A stretch of DNA of 64,000 nucleotides, from positions 51,582,355-51,646,354 of the forward strand of contig CM019692.1 of assembly GCA_009760885.1 (NCBI GenBank), written 5' to 3'. This DNA comes from Achatina immaculata (taxonomy: Eukaryota; Mollusca; Gastropoda; Stylommatophora; Achatinidae). This document shows, piece after piece, positions 35,276 through 47,200 of this stretch. Each line of letters opens with the position of its first letter. Within the stretch, counting starts at the first letter, position 1. The notes beneath the pieces are model-generated. The model saw only the letters and a list, made by a program, of their open reading frames with translations. It had not been told where the DNA came from and did not search any database. A program made the position numbers and the translations under genes.

Positions 35276-35420
35276 TCCAGTCAGTCCAGCTGTAAAAATG
35301 GATAAATGGTCTCCCCTGAAGCTAGGGAAAGAAAAACAACTGACCACATCACTCTAGAGCATGCCAACAGGTCAAGGAAAGTCTATTAATGTCATAAGAT
35401 CTATACGGCTCAATGACCCG
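35276..35420 (+). mobile_element. 5'-truncated SINE body
   Basis: Contains cagtccagctgtaaaaatgg, accacatcactctagagcat and aggtcaaggaaa, matching the body and not the tRNA head of the SINE at 1,284. Duplicated at 37,205-37,350. Confidence 0.6.
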
Positions 35421-35476
35421 AAATAGGGTTGCTTTGTAATATTAAACAATAACAACAGAACAACAATAACAATTAC

Positions 35477-35567
35477 CATGAGGTCCAAAAGCCGATGTGG
35501 TTGTATCTGCAAGATCCTTGCAGGCATCTATATTTCTGTACACTGCTTCATCAAGGCCACTAAAATA
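35477..35567 (-). CDS. CCT8: CCT8 exon 2, copy A (nearest to exon 3)
   Basis: 91 nt encoding YFSGLDEAVYRNIDACKDLA and on to TSAFGPH plus one base. The acceptor is tatcAG and the donor is G|GTAATT. The matching stretch of human CCT8 starts HFSGLEEAVYRN. The first base of the next Gly codon is contributed here and completed by exon 3. This copy and copy B have the same exon sequence. Confidence 0.88.
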
Positions 35568-36749
35568 CTGATACAAAAACAGAAAAAAATGATACTAATA
35601 AACCTCAAGCTAATCAGCTGAAATGGTTCCTTTTTTTTTTCAATATGACAAAAAAGGAAAAGGAGGTTTCATGTCACTAACATTTTTTGCTGCTATGTTC
35701 ACTTTGCATGCCATGACCTACTGTGCTACATACTTCTGCTTGTGAGCTTTCCCCAGGTGCTGAGTACTTTTTTTGTGTCATTTGAAAAATCAAAGACTTA
35801 TCACTGCTCTCTAAGATTACTTTTCCCCATGCACTATTTATCTTCTTGATGACTACAATTTCTTAAGTGAATGATTTTTACGTAAAATTTTTTTTAAAAA
35901 AAGGAAAAAAAAAACAGATAAAACTCATTTTTTCAATAATATTTGTTTATATGTGAAATGTTCCAAAATGTGGCACAAATACACAATGCAACATTACAGT
36001 ATTTGGACACATATCTTGTTTCCTGTCATCTTTTAATTTTTGCATACGTAACACACTTTCTTAATGGACCTTTTTCTTTGATGATGATGATTCTATTGAT
36101 GGGAATTGGTCTCTTAAAAGTCAAATGATACATGCCATTTTCTGAGAAATGCAACTTTCTCAGAAATAACACACAAAAAAACTGTCCTAGAACATAATTC
36201 CATTAATCACAGGTGATCAAAGCAAGTAATTTTTAACAAACATTCATTTATTTTCAATTTTTTAATTCCTGCCATCCAGTCAATGTTCATGGCTGGGCAT
36301 AACCGCTCAGATTATATACACTGTCAGAGCTACATATATCAATTTCATCATCACTACTGCCTCTGTAACAAATTCCAATAACTATATAAATTTGTTTTCA
36401 GGAAGAAAAAGATATTTTATAATACACTAAATGCAACACAACCATGAAATATCAATGTAGCAATTACATAAAGATGTACACTGGAACACAATGAACACAT
36501 GTACAGTTCTGATAACCCCTCTTCTCTGATGAGGCCAAAAAAAAAAAAGACAACTGATCTAAACTTGATGACACATACCACTTGCTGAAACTAGGCCACA
36601 CATAACTAAAAATAGCAACCGTGATTTCCCCATTTGTTCATCAACTACTGTAGTTTATAGTAGCTACTATAAAATGCAGAATGAGTTAACAGCTGTTAGC
36701 ACCAGAAGCACACAATCTTGGGACATCTTTAGCAGGGATAAAGCAGAAT

Positions 36750-37204
36750 GTAAGCGTGGTCAGCCCTGCTCCTAGCTGTAAGCGTGGTCAGCCCTGCTCC
36801 TAGCTGTAAGCGTGGTCAGCCCTGCTCCTAGCTGTAAGCGTGGTCAGCCCTGCTCCTAGCTGTAAGCGTGGTCAGCCCTGCTCCTAGCTGTAAGCGTGGT
36901 CAGCCCTGCTCCTAGCTGTAAGCGTGGTCAGCTCTGCTCCTAGCTGTAAGCGTGGTCAGCCCTGTTCCTAGCTGTAAGCGTGGTCAGCCCTGCTCCTAGC
37001 TGTAAGCGTGGTCAGCTCTGTTCCTAGCTGTAAGCGTGGTCAGCTCTGTTCCTAGCTGTAAGCGTGGTCAGCTCTGTTCCTAGCTGTAAGCGTGGTCAGC
37101 CCTGCTCCTAGCTGTAAGCGTGGTCAGCTCTGTTCCTAGCTGTAAGTGTGGTCAGCTCTGTTCCTAGCTGTAAGCGTGGTCAGCTCTGTTCCTAGCTGTA
37201 AGCG
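36750..37204 (+). repeat. 28-bp minisatellite, second array, ~16 units
   Basis: Same unit as 33,165-35,275, located between the exon 2A and exon 2B blocks, as expected if the block duplication began inside the array. Confidence 0.97.
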
Positions 37205-38429
37205 CTGCAGTCAGTCCAGCTGTAAAAATGGATAAATGGTCTCCCCTGGAGCTAGGGAAAGAAAAACAACTGACCACATCACTCTAGAGCATGCCAACAG
37301 GTCAAGGAAAGTCTATTAATGTCGTAAGATCTATACGGCTCAATGACCCGAAATAGGATTGCTTTGTAATATTAAACAATAACAACAGAACAACAATAAC
37401 AATTACCATGAGGTCCAAAAGCCGATGTGGTTGTATCTGCAAGATCCTTGCAGGCATCTATATTTCTGTACACTGCTTCATCAAGGCCACTAAAATACTG
37501 ATACAAAAACAGAAAAAAAATGATACTAATAAACCTCAAGCTAATCAGCTGAAATGGTTCCTTTTTTTTTCAATATGACAAAAAAGGAAAAGGAGGTTTC
37601 ATGTCACTAACATTTTTTGCTGCTATGTTCACTTTGCATGCCATGACCTACTGTGCTACATACTTCTGCTTGTGAGCTTTCCCCAGGTGCTGAGTACTTT
37701 TTTTGTGTCATTTGAAAAATCAAAGACTTATCACTGCTCTCTAAGATTATTTTTCCCCATGCACTATTTATCTTCTTGATGACTACAATTTCTTAAGTGA
37801 ATGATTTTTACGTAAAATTTTTTTAAAAAAAGGAAAAAAAAAACCCAGATAAAACTCATTTTTTCAATAATATTTGTTTATATGTGAAATGTTCCAAAAT
37901 GTGGCACAAATACACAATGCAACATTACAGTATTTGGACACATATCTTGTTTCCTGTCATCTTTTAATTTTTGCATACGTAACACACTTTCTTAATGGAC
38001 CTTTTTCTTTGATGGTGATGATTCTATTGATGGGAATTGGTCTCTTAAAGTCAAATGATACATGCCATTTTCTGAGAAATGCAACTTTCTCAGAAATAAC
38101 ACACAAAAAAACTGTCCTAGAACATAATTCCATTAATCACAGGTGATCAAAGCAAGTAATTTTTAACAAACATTCATTTATTTTCAATTTTTTAATTCCT
38201 GCCATCCAGTCAATGTTCATGGCTGGGCATAACCGCTCAGATTATATACACTGTCAGAGCTACATATATCAATTTCATCATCACTACTGCCTCTGTAACA
38301 AATTCCAATAACTATATAAATTTGTTTTCAGGAAGAAAAAGATATTTTATAATACACTAAATGCAACACAACCATGAAATATCAATGTAGCAATTACATA
38401 AAGATGTACACTGGAACACAATGAACACA
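37205..38429. repeat. Exon 2 block, copy B
   Basis: As copy A but cut at aatgaacacat, where copy C begins in the middle of exon 2. Confidence 0.93.
37407..37497 (-). CDS. CCT8: CCT8 exon 2, copy B (duplicate)
   Basis: Identical in exon sequence to the copy at 35,477 and with the same acceptor and donor. It lies 1,930 bp away in a tandem block with its SINE-derived neighbour and flanking intron. At 91 nt, splicing both copies would shift the frame, so at most one can be used per transcript. Confidence 0.85.
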
Positions 38430-39652
38430 TCTATATTTCTGTACACTGCTTCATCAAGGCCACTAAAATACTGATACAAAAACAGAAAAAAATGATACTA
38501 ATAAACCTCAAGCTAATCAGCTGAAATGGTTCCTTTTTTTTTCAATATGACAAAAAAGGAAAAGGAGGTTTCATGTCACTAACATTTTTTGCTGCTATGT
38601 TCACTTTGCATGCCATGACCTACTGTGCTACATACTTCTGCTTGTGAGCTTTCCCCAGGTGCTGAGTACTTTTTTTGTGTCATTTGAAAAATCAAAGACT
38701 TATCACTGCTCTCTAAGATTATTTTTCCCCATGCACTATTTATCTTCTTGATGACTACAATTTCTTAAGTGAGTGATTTTTACGTAAAATTTTTTTAAAA
38801 AAAAGGAAAAAAAAAACCCAGATAAAACTCATTTTTTCAATAATATTTGTTTATATGTGAAATGTTCCAAAATGTGGCACAAATACACAATGCAACATTA
38901 CAGTATTTGGACACATATCTTGTTTCCTGTCATCTTTTAATTTTTGCATACGTAACACACTTTCTCAATGGACCTTTTTCTTTGATGGTGATGATTCTAT
39001 TGATGGGAATTGGTCTCTTAAAGTCAAATGATACATGCCATTTTCTCAGAAATGCAACTTTCTCAGAAATAACACACAAAAAAACTGTCCTAGAACATAA
39101 TTCCATTAATCACAGGTGATCAAAGCAAGTAATTTTTAACAAACATTCATTTATTTTCAATTTTTTAATTCCTGCCATCCAGTCAATGTTCATGGCTGGG
39201 CATAACCGCTCAGATTATATACACTGTCAGAGCTACATATATCAATTTCATCATCACTACTGCCTCTGTAACAAATTCCAATAACTATATAAATTTGTTT
39301 TCAGGAAGAAAAAGATATTTTATAATACACTAAATGCAACACAACCATGAAATATCAATGTAGCGATTACATAAAGATGTACACTGGAACACAATGAACA
39401 CATGTACAGTTCTGATAACCCCTCTTCTCTGATGAGGCCAAAAAAAAAAAGACAACTGATCTAAACTTGATGACACATACCACTTGCTGAAACTAGGCCA
39501 CACATAACTAAAAATAGCAACCGTGATTTCCCCATTTGTTCATCAACTACTGTAGTTTATAGTAGCTACTATAAAATGCAGAATGAGTTAACAGCTGTTA
39601 GCACCAGAAGCACACAATCTTGGGACATCTTTAGCAGGGATACAGCAGAATG
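38430..39652. repeat. Exon 2 block, copy C (starts mid-exon)
   Basis: Repeats block B from inside exon 2 (offset 973) and carries the right-hand end (to gcagaatg) that block B lacks. Confidence 0.93.
38431..38470 (-). pseudogene. CCT8: CCT8 exon 2, copy C, 3'-truncated
   Basis: Only the first 40 nt of exon 2 (YFSGLDEAVYRNI) remain. The acceptor is intact, but the exon is cut at a duplication breakpoint in mid-exon and no consensus donor follows immediately. It is the product of a further ~973-bp tandem duplication of block B. Confidence 0.8.
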
Positions 39653-40895
39653 TCTATACACGTCCATACCAGTGAAAGGGTTAAGTTAAAAGATTCCTAT
39701 TTTCATTCTGATAAAAACTGGAATGACTGATATAACAAACTGCATGATGATCAATTGAGATGGCCTCTATTTTCAATTAATGAGATTTATATAGGAGAGT
39801 ATGAATTTTTTTTCCACAATATTTTGCCATGAAACTTAAAAAAGAAAGGAGAATTAGTAAAAGTGTGTGTGTGTGTACATGCGTGCAAAACAATTACTTT
39901 AATTACAGTTACCAACATGTCTGTGGGTGCTATTTTTTGTGGTGACTCTTCATTTATGGATCATGTGCCACAATATTCTAAACCATTTCATTGCTGTGGA
40001 CATGTTAATATGTTCTGATATTATTTCCCTATGTCTGTACTGCAAATATTTTACAGTGTTATGTATGCTGTACCCTGGTTGCTATGAACGCATTGTGGCA
40101 TCCGCGTGTTGTATCGGTCTGTTACAGACCAACTAAGTTGTTCTCTTCAAGAAATGTCATATACCTATTTTCAGCATCCACAGCCTTGTTAATTGAATGT
40201 CATGTCTCCATTGATCCGTGTTAGAGAAAAGTGGCTAGCAAAATCTGAAAAATGTCTTATCTTATATCCTTCCTGTGGCGTTAAACGTCAGATAGGGCTC
40301 GCAAAGTAGTTCGCCAATTTTTCCTGTCTTCGGTGAGTCTTTCAACCTCATCTTTCAACCTGAAAAATGTAGCATCAATAAACTCCAGCCCGAGCTGAAT
40401 AGTGACGTCGGCAACCTAAGACGGACTGCCGAGTTTTTAGAAAATACCCAACATGACGTCTGGGAAAGTTCGAAGAAGAAGAAAATGGGACGATGACAGT
40501 GGGCTTGATTCAGGGATGGAGACGTTTCTCACCTTTCCCTGATACTGAAGCTGATTTAATTATTCAACATATTGAATCAAATTCTTTTTTTGCGCTCGCG
40601 TGTGTGTTTGCCAACGAAAAGATGACCTTTATTTCCTAACATCTTATGTTAAATGGGTTTTTAACCTTTTGGTATCATAATGAATGTACTGGTACGAGAA
40701 AAAAAAATAAATAAGAACAATGTTGTCTTCATTTAGAGGTTATACCAATAACCGTTAGTTTATTGCATAATTTTCGAAATATAAACTGTTCAAAGAACAT
40801 ATCGTCATGTAAAGCAGCTTTAGTGTCATTTTACATCTGTTAAAACAAACGATTTATTATTTTTCTTGTACAGAATGAGTAGCAAGAAAGCTTGC
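39653..40895. other. CCT8 intron 1 remainder with LINE family A fragment
   Basis: Mostly unassigned. A minus-strand LINE family A 3' piece lies at 40,255-40,365 (ttcctgtggcgttaaacgtc agatagggctcg). Two TGACGTC motifs occur at 40,403 and 40,454. Confidence 0.55.
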
Positions 40896-40955
40896 CTTAG
40901 CGCCTTCCTTCATCATCTGGGCAAGGCCCGGTGCCCTCGGAACGTGTAACGCCAT
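40896..40955 (-). CDS. CCT8: CCT8 exon 1 (start codon exon)
   Basis: Twenty codons beginning MALHVPRAPGLAQMMKEGAK, nearly identical to the N terminus of animal CCT8. The start has A at -3 and G at +4 (aaacATGG). The exon ends AAG followed by GCAAGC, so the donor is GC rather than GT; the reading continues in phase 0 into exon 2, which supports this junction. Confidence 0.9.
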
Positions 40956-41155
40956 GTTTGTTGCTATCTACAATCCCACAATTCCATGTTGACCCCCATC
41001 ATTGCGCATGTGAAAAGACACGGGGCCGTAGAAATACTTCCAGGGCTCCCATAATAAATTAAGAACAAGAAACCAGTGTCGGTGTACGAATCACAAATAG
41101 AACTCGTCGGAAAATTGCCAACAAACAGTTTAATGACTGCTATCTGGTAAATACT
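40956..41155. promoter_or_regulatory. Putative bidirectional CCT8-MACO1 promoter
   Basis: 200 bp separate the divergent start codons of CCT8 (minus) and macoilin (plus), so both 5' UTRs and core promoters must share this stretch unless upstream non-coding exons exist. It contains TGCGCATG at 41,003-41,010, resembling an NRF-1 half site, and no TATA box in an obvious position. It is repeat-free, unlike the rest of the window. No transcription start can be read directly. Confidence 0.6.
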
Positions 41156-41238
41156 ATGAAGAGGCCGCGGAATGTTGACTGCGGAAAGATTCGGCGTCCG
41201 CTGAAGAGAAGCAAAATAACGGATGGTATTTACGGAAG
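41156..41238 (+). CDS. MACO1: Macoilin exon 1
   Basis: 83 nt from ATG (A at -3): basic N terminus MKRPRNVDCGKIRRPLKRSK then ITDGIYG plus two bases. Donor AG|GTAAAA. The cluster of Arg/Lys before the first membrane span is typical of macoilin. Confidence 0.9.
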
Positions 41239-44200
41239 GTAAAAGAAAAATTTGCGAGAAATTGTACCTGAGTTCCAAGTTGCATGTATGTTGAATTCTA
41301 TGCATTGTTGTGTTGTATTACGCACTTTTTTATGTCTGCATTTAAACTGTTGGTTAAAATCATCGTCCTCACAATCCGGATAAGTCATATAGGTGCTCCG
41401 ATCTCCTCTTTAGTACATCACTCAGTATGCATCACCTGATGGCATCAGTTCATTCCTGATTTATAGCTCTTAGCGTAGGTCACTGGCATCGCCACTTTGA
41501 ACTCCCAGCTCTTTTCGTCCTATGCCGTAAAACATGCCAAGATAATGCAGAACATAGTTTTAATGCTTGAATTAAGGCACTTGTGCATCAGTGAAATGCT
41601 TGTTTGTGTTTATCAGACAAACATGGGCAATCATACTACTAAATATTTCAGTCTTTGATCTGTTTCACCGGCTCATTTGCATTTCTCTAGTTTGTTTTCG
41701 TGCAAAATCCAATGTCTTTTCTTTTTTGTATTTTTTTCTATTAAAATGTTTAAAGATTAAGATTTCCATTAAGATTTTAAATTGAATACTATTACTACAG
41801 AATAGTTTTGTAGTTATTCATTAATGTGCAAGACAATGAGAGAAACTTTGTAGTATGTATAGTTATTTCCTGTATTGAGTGTGTGGGTAAAAGTGAAACT
41901 CAATAATTTTGTTGTTTCAGTTTTGTTGTTTCAGTTTTAATTATGTTTGTTACATGCATAATATATTAATAATAATGAAAATAGGGTGTCTGGTATAGAG
42001 TGATTTTGTATGATAAAGGGCAGAATGTCAGACACGTCTGGTTGTCCAGTCCATTTATCTTTCGTGCTATGTCCACCCATTGCAGTTTCAAAGAATGTTA
42101 AGTGACCTCTTGTTGTTTTCATTACATTTGTTTTATTTTCTATTTCATTGGTTTTTGTTACATATTTTCTATTAGTCATTTTAGGCATGCAGGAAATTCT
42201 TGGTATTGATCATTTTTAACATGCTTGTGAGAAACATCTTGCTTGTATTCTGTAATCTTTGCAATGATGTTAATTCTTCTGAGAAAGTTGTCTCCAGCAG
42301 TATTTTTTACTGATCTGTATATTGTAGATATATCTGTAGATATACATGGCAGACTTTTGTAAAGTGAGACAAGTTCAGTATACCATTCTTCTATTTGCCA
42401 AGCTACTCAACATTCAAACATATTTATTGTATATCTGACCACAGTCAGTGTCATCCTTTATTTTTAACTTACTTTGCTGTTGTCTGTGTGCCATATGCTT
42501 ATGTACTGTTTAGTTCTGCATGTTGTTCAGTATTGTTTTTCTGGGAAACTTCTTTTCTCAATGGGAATTATAAAAAAATTTTAATGTTTGAGAATGCTCT
42601 GCCCTATTTGTGATCACTGTTAAAATCTAACCAAAAATGTAGGCAGTGTCTAAATAGTGTTTTATCTCAAAACCTAGGACTGACTTGTACAAGAAAAGCT
42701 TTGCTTACTCCTCAGCTCATCAGTGGACTACCTTTCCAACCCTCCTAAAACTCTTTTAACTTCAGACTTTTCTCAGCACCTACTTGGCTTTGATTACATG
42801 TCCCCTTAAGACATTTACTGTCCTTATAGTTCACTGTCCCAGCAATCATATGCTCATAGAGCAGCTGAAATAATTATAGCAGTCATGAATGTTTCCACAG
42901 TTAAATTAATGAGTCCATTTGCTAGAGCACTGATATACATGCTCATCAGATGCTGCATGTGCCTTGGCAGTAAGGGTGGAAAGTATGATGTTCAACATTT
43001 TCCGTTCCATCTTAAGAAAGCAAAGGTGGCAATGCTACAGTAATGGCATGATTATCAAGGGTGATGAACTAAAGCTTGCCAAGACCATACCCAGTAGTTT
43101 ATTTATGCTAATAGTAATCAGCTTATGTGTTCCTTTATTATGGCTAACAAGGTAGGACTTGCTATGATCACCACAATGGAGCCTTTCAAGAAGCCTATAA
43201 AGCTGCTCAAAAAAAAAAAATTGAAATTGAGCTATAAATAATATAATGCTACTTGTACCCACATTTAGGCACTATCCCCTTCAAAGTAGTCACCTCTGCT
43301 GGCAGTAAATTCCCAATGTTTCCTGGCACTGTTTGAATGCTTCATAGAAAACATTTCTGTGATGGTCCAGAGTTGTTGTATCACATTTTCCTGAATCTCC
43401 TCTGTGGTTTGGAAACAGTGTCCTGTCAAAGTGTTTTTAAGTTTGAGAAACAGTGTCCTGTCAAAGTGGTTTTAAGTTTGAGAAACAGTGTCCTGTCAAA
43501 GTGGTTTTAAGTTTGAGAAACAGTGTCCTGTCAGAGTGGTTTTAAGTTTGAGAAACAATGTCCTGTCAAAGTGGTTTTAAGTTTGAGAAACAGTGTCCTG
43601 TCAAAGTGGTTTTAAGTTTGAGAAACAGGAAGAAGTCTGCTGGGGCTAAGTCTGGAGAGCAGGGTGGAAGGGGCACAATGAATGTCTGCTGTTTTGCCAG
43701 ATACAAGTCTGGTTTTCCAACACTTCAGGTCTCATGTACGCATTATCCCTCAAACACGCTAAAATTTCTTGTTGTAACTCTTTGTTTATCATGTGATACA
43801 AATTCATGACGGATAGTTCCTTTCCAGTTAAAAAAACACAATCATTGATCTTTGACCAGCTCATCAGTGGTTTTTTTTTTTTTTTGGTTAGTGAGATGCC
43901 TTCCCCGTCCATCAACAAATGAGGCACAAATTTTGCACTGAGACAACATATCTGAAGTTTTTCAGTCAAAATTTGATGGCAAGATCCTATGCTTATGCTC
44001 ACTTTGTCAGCAACTTCTCAGATAGTTAAACGACAATTTCTACTCTTCACAGCATGAACTATCTAAACATGGCTGTTGTTTGTTGGTCGTCCAGGCCTGG
44101 GATCTTTGCTTAATAAGTTCTGCCCTCTTAAAAATGCTTACTTATCTTATATCCTTCCCATGCCGTTAAATGTCACATAGAGCTCACAAGGTAGTTTGCC

Positions 44201-47200
44201 AGTTAATCCTGTCTTCTGCAAGTCTTTCAACCTCATCAAGGGATTTTATGCCTGTTAATGTGGCCTCTCTTAACAACGTCCTCTTCAGAGTTTCACGCAG
44301 TCTGCCTCTTTTTCTTTTACCTGTTGTGTTCCACTTGATAGCTTGTTTTGGGATTCTCTGATCGTTTCTTCTCATCACATGACCAAATTATGTCCATCTC
44401 CCTTTCCTGATCGCCCATGAGACTGGTTGTTGTTCACTCATGTGTCTTATCTCTGCATTGTTCTTGAATTCGTTCCACTTGATGACGAGTATTTTCCTTA
44501 GGCATTTGTTTTCAAAAGTCTAATTTCTTTTCTTTTTCTTTAGTTATTTTCCAGCTTTCCATGCATAAATGAGGGTGTATTTTACATTTGAATTGAATAG
44601 TCTTAACTTGGTTTTTGTGCTTATAACTTTTGAATGCCATATGTTCTCAAGATTCTTGAAGATCGATGCTGCTTTTGCAGTTCTAATTCTAACTTTCTTT
44701 CTGGTGTCATCATCTTGATCTATGTAGCTGTCAAGGTGTGCAAATTGATTGACTTCTTCAATATCTGTCCCTTCTACATGTATTTTTCCATTTTGATTAA
44801 TGGGAATTTTCATTATTTTTGTTTTGTCCTTGTTAATTTCAAGTCCTATTTTGCTAACCAGTGAAGACGGGCTATTTGTTTTTTCTTGCATGAAATTCAC
44901 ATTGTTACTGATAAGAGTTATATCATCAGCAAAATCAAGATCTTCTAGTTGGGTCCCACATACCTGTGTTATTGTGCAACATTTTTTCATTATGAAGTCT
45001 ATTGTAATTCCAAAAAGCAAAGGAGACAATATACATCCTTGTTTCACACCTGTTTCAATCTGGAACCATTCATTCATCCCTTGTGTCTGCTTTTCAATAT
45101 GTTCTTCAAGTATTATTCTTAGAGTAAAGATCTGGTCGAGACAGCCTCTCCCTTTTCAAAATCCTGCTTGTTCTTCTCTCATTGCTGTATCAACAATATC
45201 TTTAAATCTATTCAAAATGACCTTGCAAAATACTTTTGACACAACTGATATTAAGGTTGCTCCTCTCCAATTGTTAAGTCGCTATGGTTGCCTTGTTTTG
45301 ATATTTTAACAATGATTCCTTTTTTCCATTTGGAAGGGACCTTTTCTTCTTTCCAAATCTTGTTGAACATTCTCTGTAGTTGTCTCATGTTGTCACTATT
45401 GATAGCTTTTAACATTTCGGATGTTATTTCATCTTCATCTGCAGCTTTGTTGTTAGCCATTAAATTCACTGCTGTTTCAGTTTCATACAATTTAATTTCA
45501 TCTAGGTTGACATTTAGTTGTGGGGCTGATAAGTCGGTTTCAAGGTTTAACAATTCTTTTGGGTGTGGTCAATTAAGTATTTCCTGGAAGTGTTCAGCCC
45601 ATCTTTGCTTTTGGTCTTTACTTGATGTTAATAGGCAAATATCATATTTCTGAATGAATGCGAAAATGTTAAAGCAGAGGGTATGCATCAACAGCCCTAA
45701 ACTTTTTAACACCATAGACCCACTAAAGTCAGTGATAGTTCGCTGCAGGCTTCCCCTTCCTATACTCCCTCACAGAGTGGCATTGATTTAAAACTTCCAC
45801 ACAGCATGGTATTGATTTAAAACTTCCACACAGCATGGTATTGATTTAAAACTTCCACACAGCATGGTATTGATTTAAAACTTCCACACATTTTGATATT
45901 CCACATATCAAAAAATCTAGACTGACTACATTAACCCAAATTATGGAACAATGATATATAGTATAAAACTATGTTGAAATGCACACTGTTTTATAATATA
46001 TAAGCAGCAAATGAGGTCTCTGAGTGTGGTCCTGCCAGACACTGTGTTTTATAATAGACAAGCAACAAATGAGGTCTCTGAGTGTGGGCCAGCCAGACAC
46101 TGTTTTATAATAGACAAGCAACAAATGAGATCTGAGTCATTACAGCCTTGTAATGAAAAGTTTAAAAAAAAAAAATTAAACATAGATTGAAAGGACCAAA
46201 GAATTATTAGGAACATCTACTGGCAGCAATAAAGGTGGAACAAGAAATTGGCAAATATCAAGAAATTAAAGCTGGAGTGCGCCAAGGATGTGTTTTGTCA
46301 CCTGATTTATTTTCCCTATACAGTGAGAATATTATGTGGCTTATAGATGAACTACCTGGAATATCAGTGTGGGGATACAACTTAAACAGTATGAGACGTG
46401 CAGATGATACAGTCTTAATAGCAAAGAGTGAAAAAGAACTACAAGAATTGCTGGACATAGTAGTACAAGAAAGTGAGAACAAAGGCCTTACTTTGAACAA
46501 GAAGAAAACAGAGAAGTTATGGTCATCTCAAAAGTAATTCCTGAATGTAAAATAACAGTAAACAGCACAATGCTGAAACAGGTGGACAAGTTTGGATATT
46601 TGGGGACGCTACCGACCTCAGATGGAAGATGTCTAACTAAAGAGCAGAATAATGCAAGTCAAAATAATGTTTCAGAAAAGACAAGCATTCTGTATAATAA
46701 ATCACTGTCATTGAAAATGAGGAGAATAAAAGTACTTCAGTGCTACATTGAGGCAATTTATTTTACGGATGCGAGGCATGGTCAGTCACTAATGAAGTAC
46801 AACACCAACTGGAAGTCACTAAACTGTGGTTCTTTAGAAGAATACTACGATTACCACAGACAGCAAAGAAATCAAATGAGGAGGTTCTGAGAGAAGCTAG
46901 AGGGACGAGACAAACGATAACAAAAGTCGGAGAAAGATAGTCCAAATTCTTAGGACATGTTCTGCAGCAAGGCGAGCTAGAATGTGTTGTGACAACTGAA
47001 AAAATAAAAGTTCAGAAGAGATTGAGGTAGACAGAGAGAGAAAATACTGGATGGACTAACTAGATGGCACAGACAAAGAATCCCAGCACAGCTTATAATC
47101 AGCACTCGGAGCAGGGAATTGTGGGAAAGCATGTATACGACTCCAGCTGGCAGGGCAACAGATATAGTCTGGGGCAGTCAGCAGTAAAAGTGTTAATAGG

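Larger units (their letters stand above)
35276..36749. repeat. Exon 2 block, copy A
   Basis: SINE body, exon 2A and ~1.2 kb of further sequence to gcagaatg. Repeated at 37,205 (offset ~1,930) and partly at 38,430. Confidence 0.93.
1623..40955 (-). pseudogene. CCT8: CCT8 (TCP-1 theta chaperonin subunit) locus, 14 exons, damaged and 3'-incomplete
   Basis: CCT8 is the theta subunit of the cytosolic TRiC/CCT double-ring ATPase that folds actin, tubulin and other proteins. I placed 14 exons by hand; the lengths (60, 91, 212, 70, 129, 62, 138, 72, 168, 88, 116, 72, 93, 72 nt) join in one consistent phase into 481 codons that align end to end with the first ~480 of the 548 residues of human CCT8 (recalled). 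Diagnostic motifs are TNDAATIL (codons 66-73), GDGTN (98-102), SKQYGNEDFL in exon 5, VDNIRVCKIL in exon 6, HYANKY in exon 9 and GSTENVMDDIERAVDDG in exon 11. Damage: TGA at codon 376 (exon 11) and codon 430 (exon 13), no clear donor after exon 9, one dead donor in a duplicated exon 3. Introns mean this is not a processed copy. It could still be a functional gene if the stops are assembly or allele errors. The family is certain; the pseudogene status is inferred. Confidence 0.75.

Noticed and set aside
40964..41305. 113-codon minus-strand frame at the CCT8-MACO1 promoter
   Set aside because: Antisense to macoilin exon 1 and not in phase with CCT8 exon 1; no family recognised.
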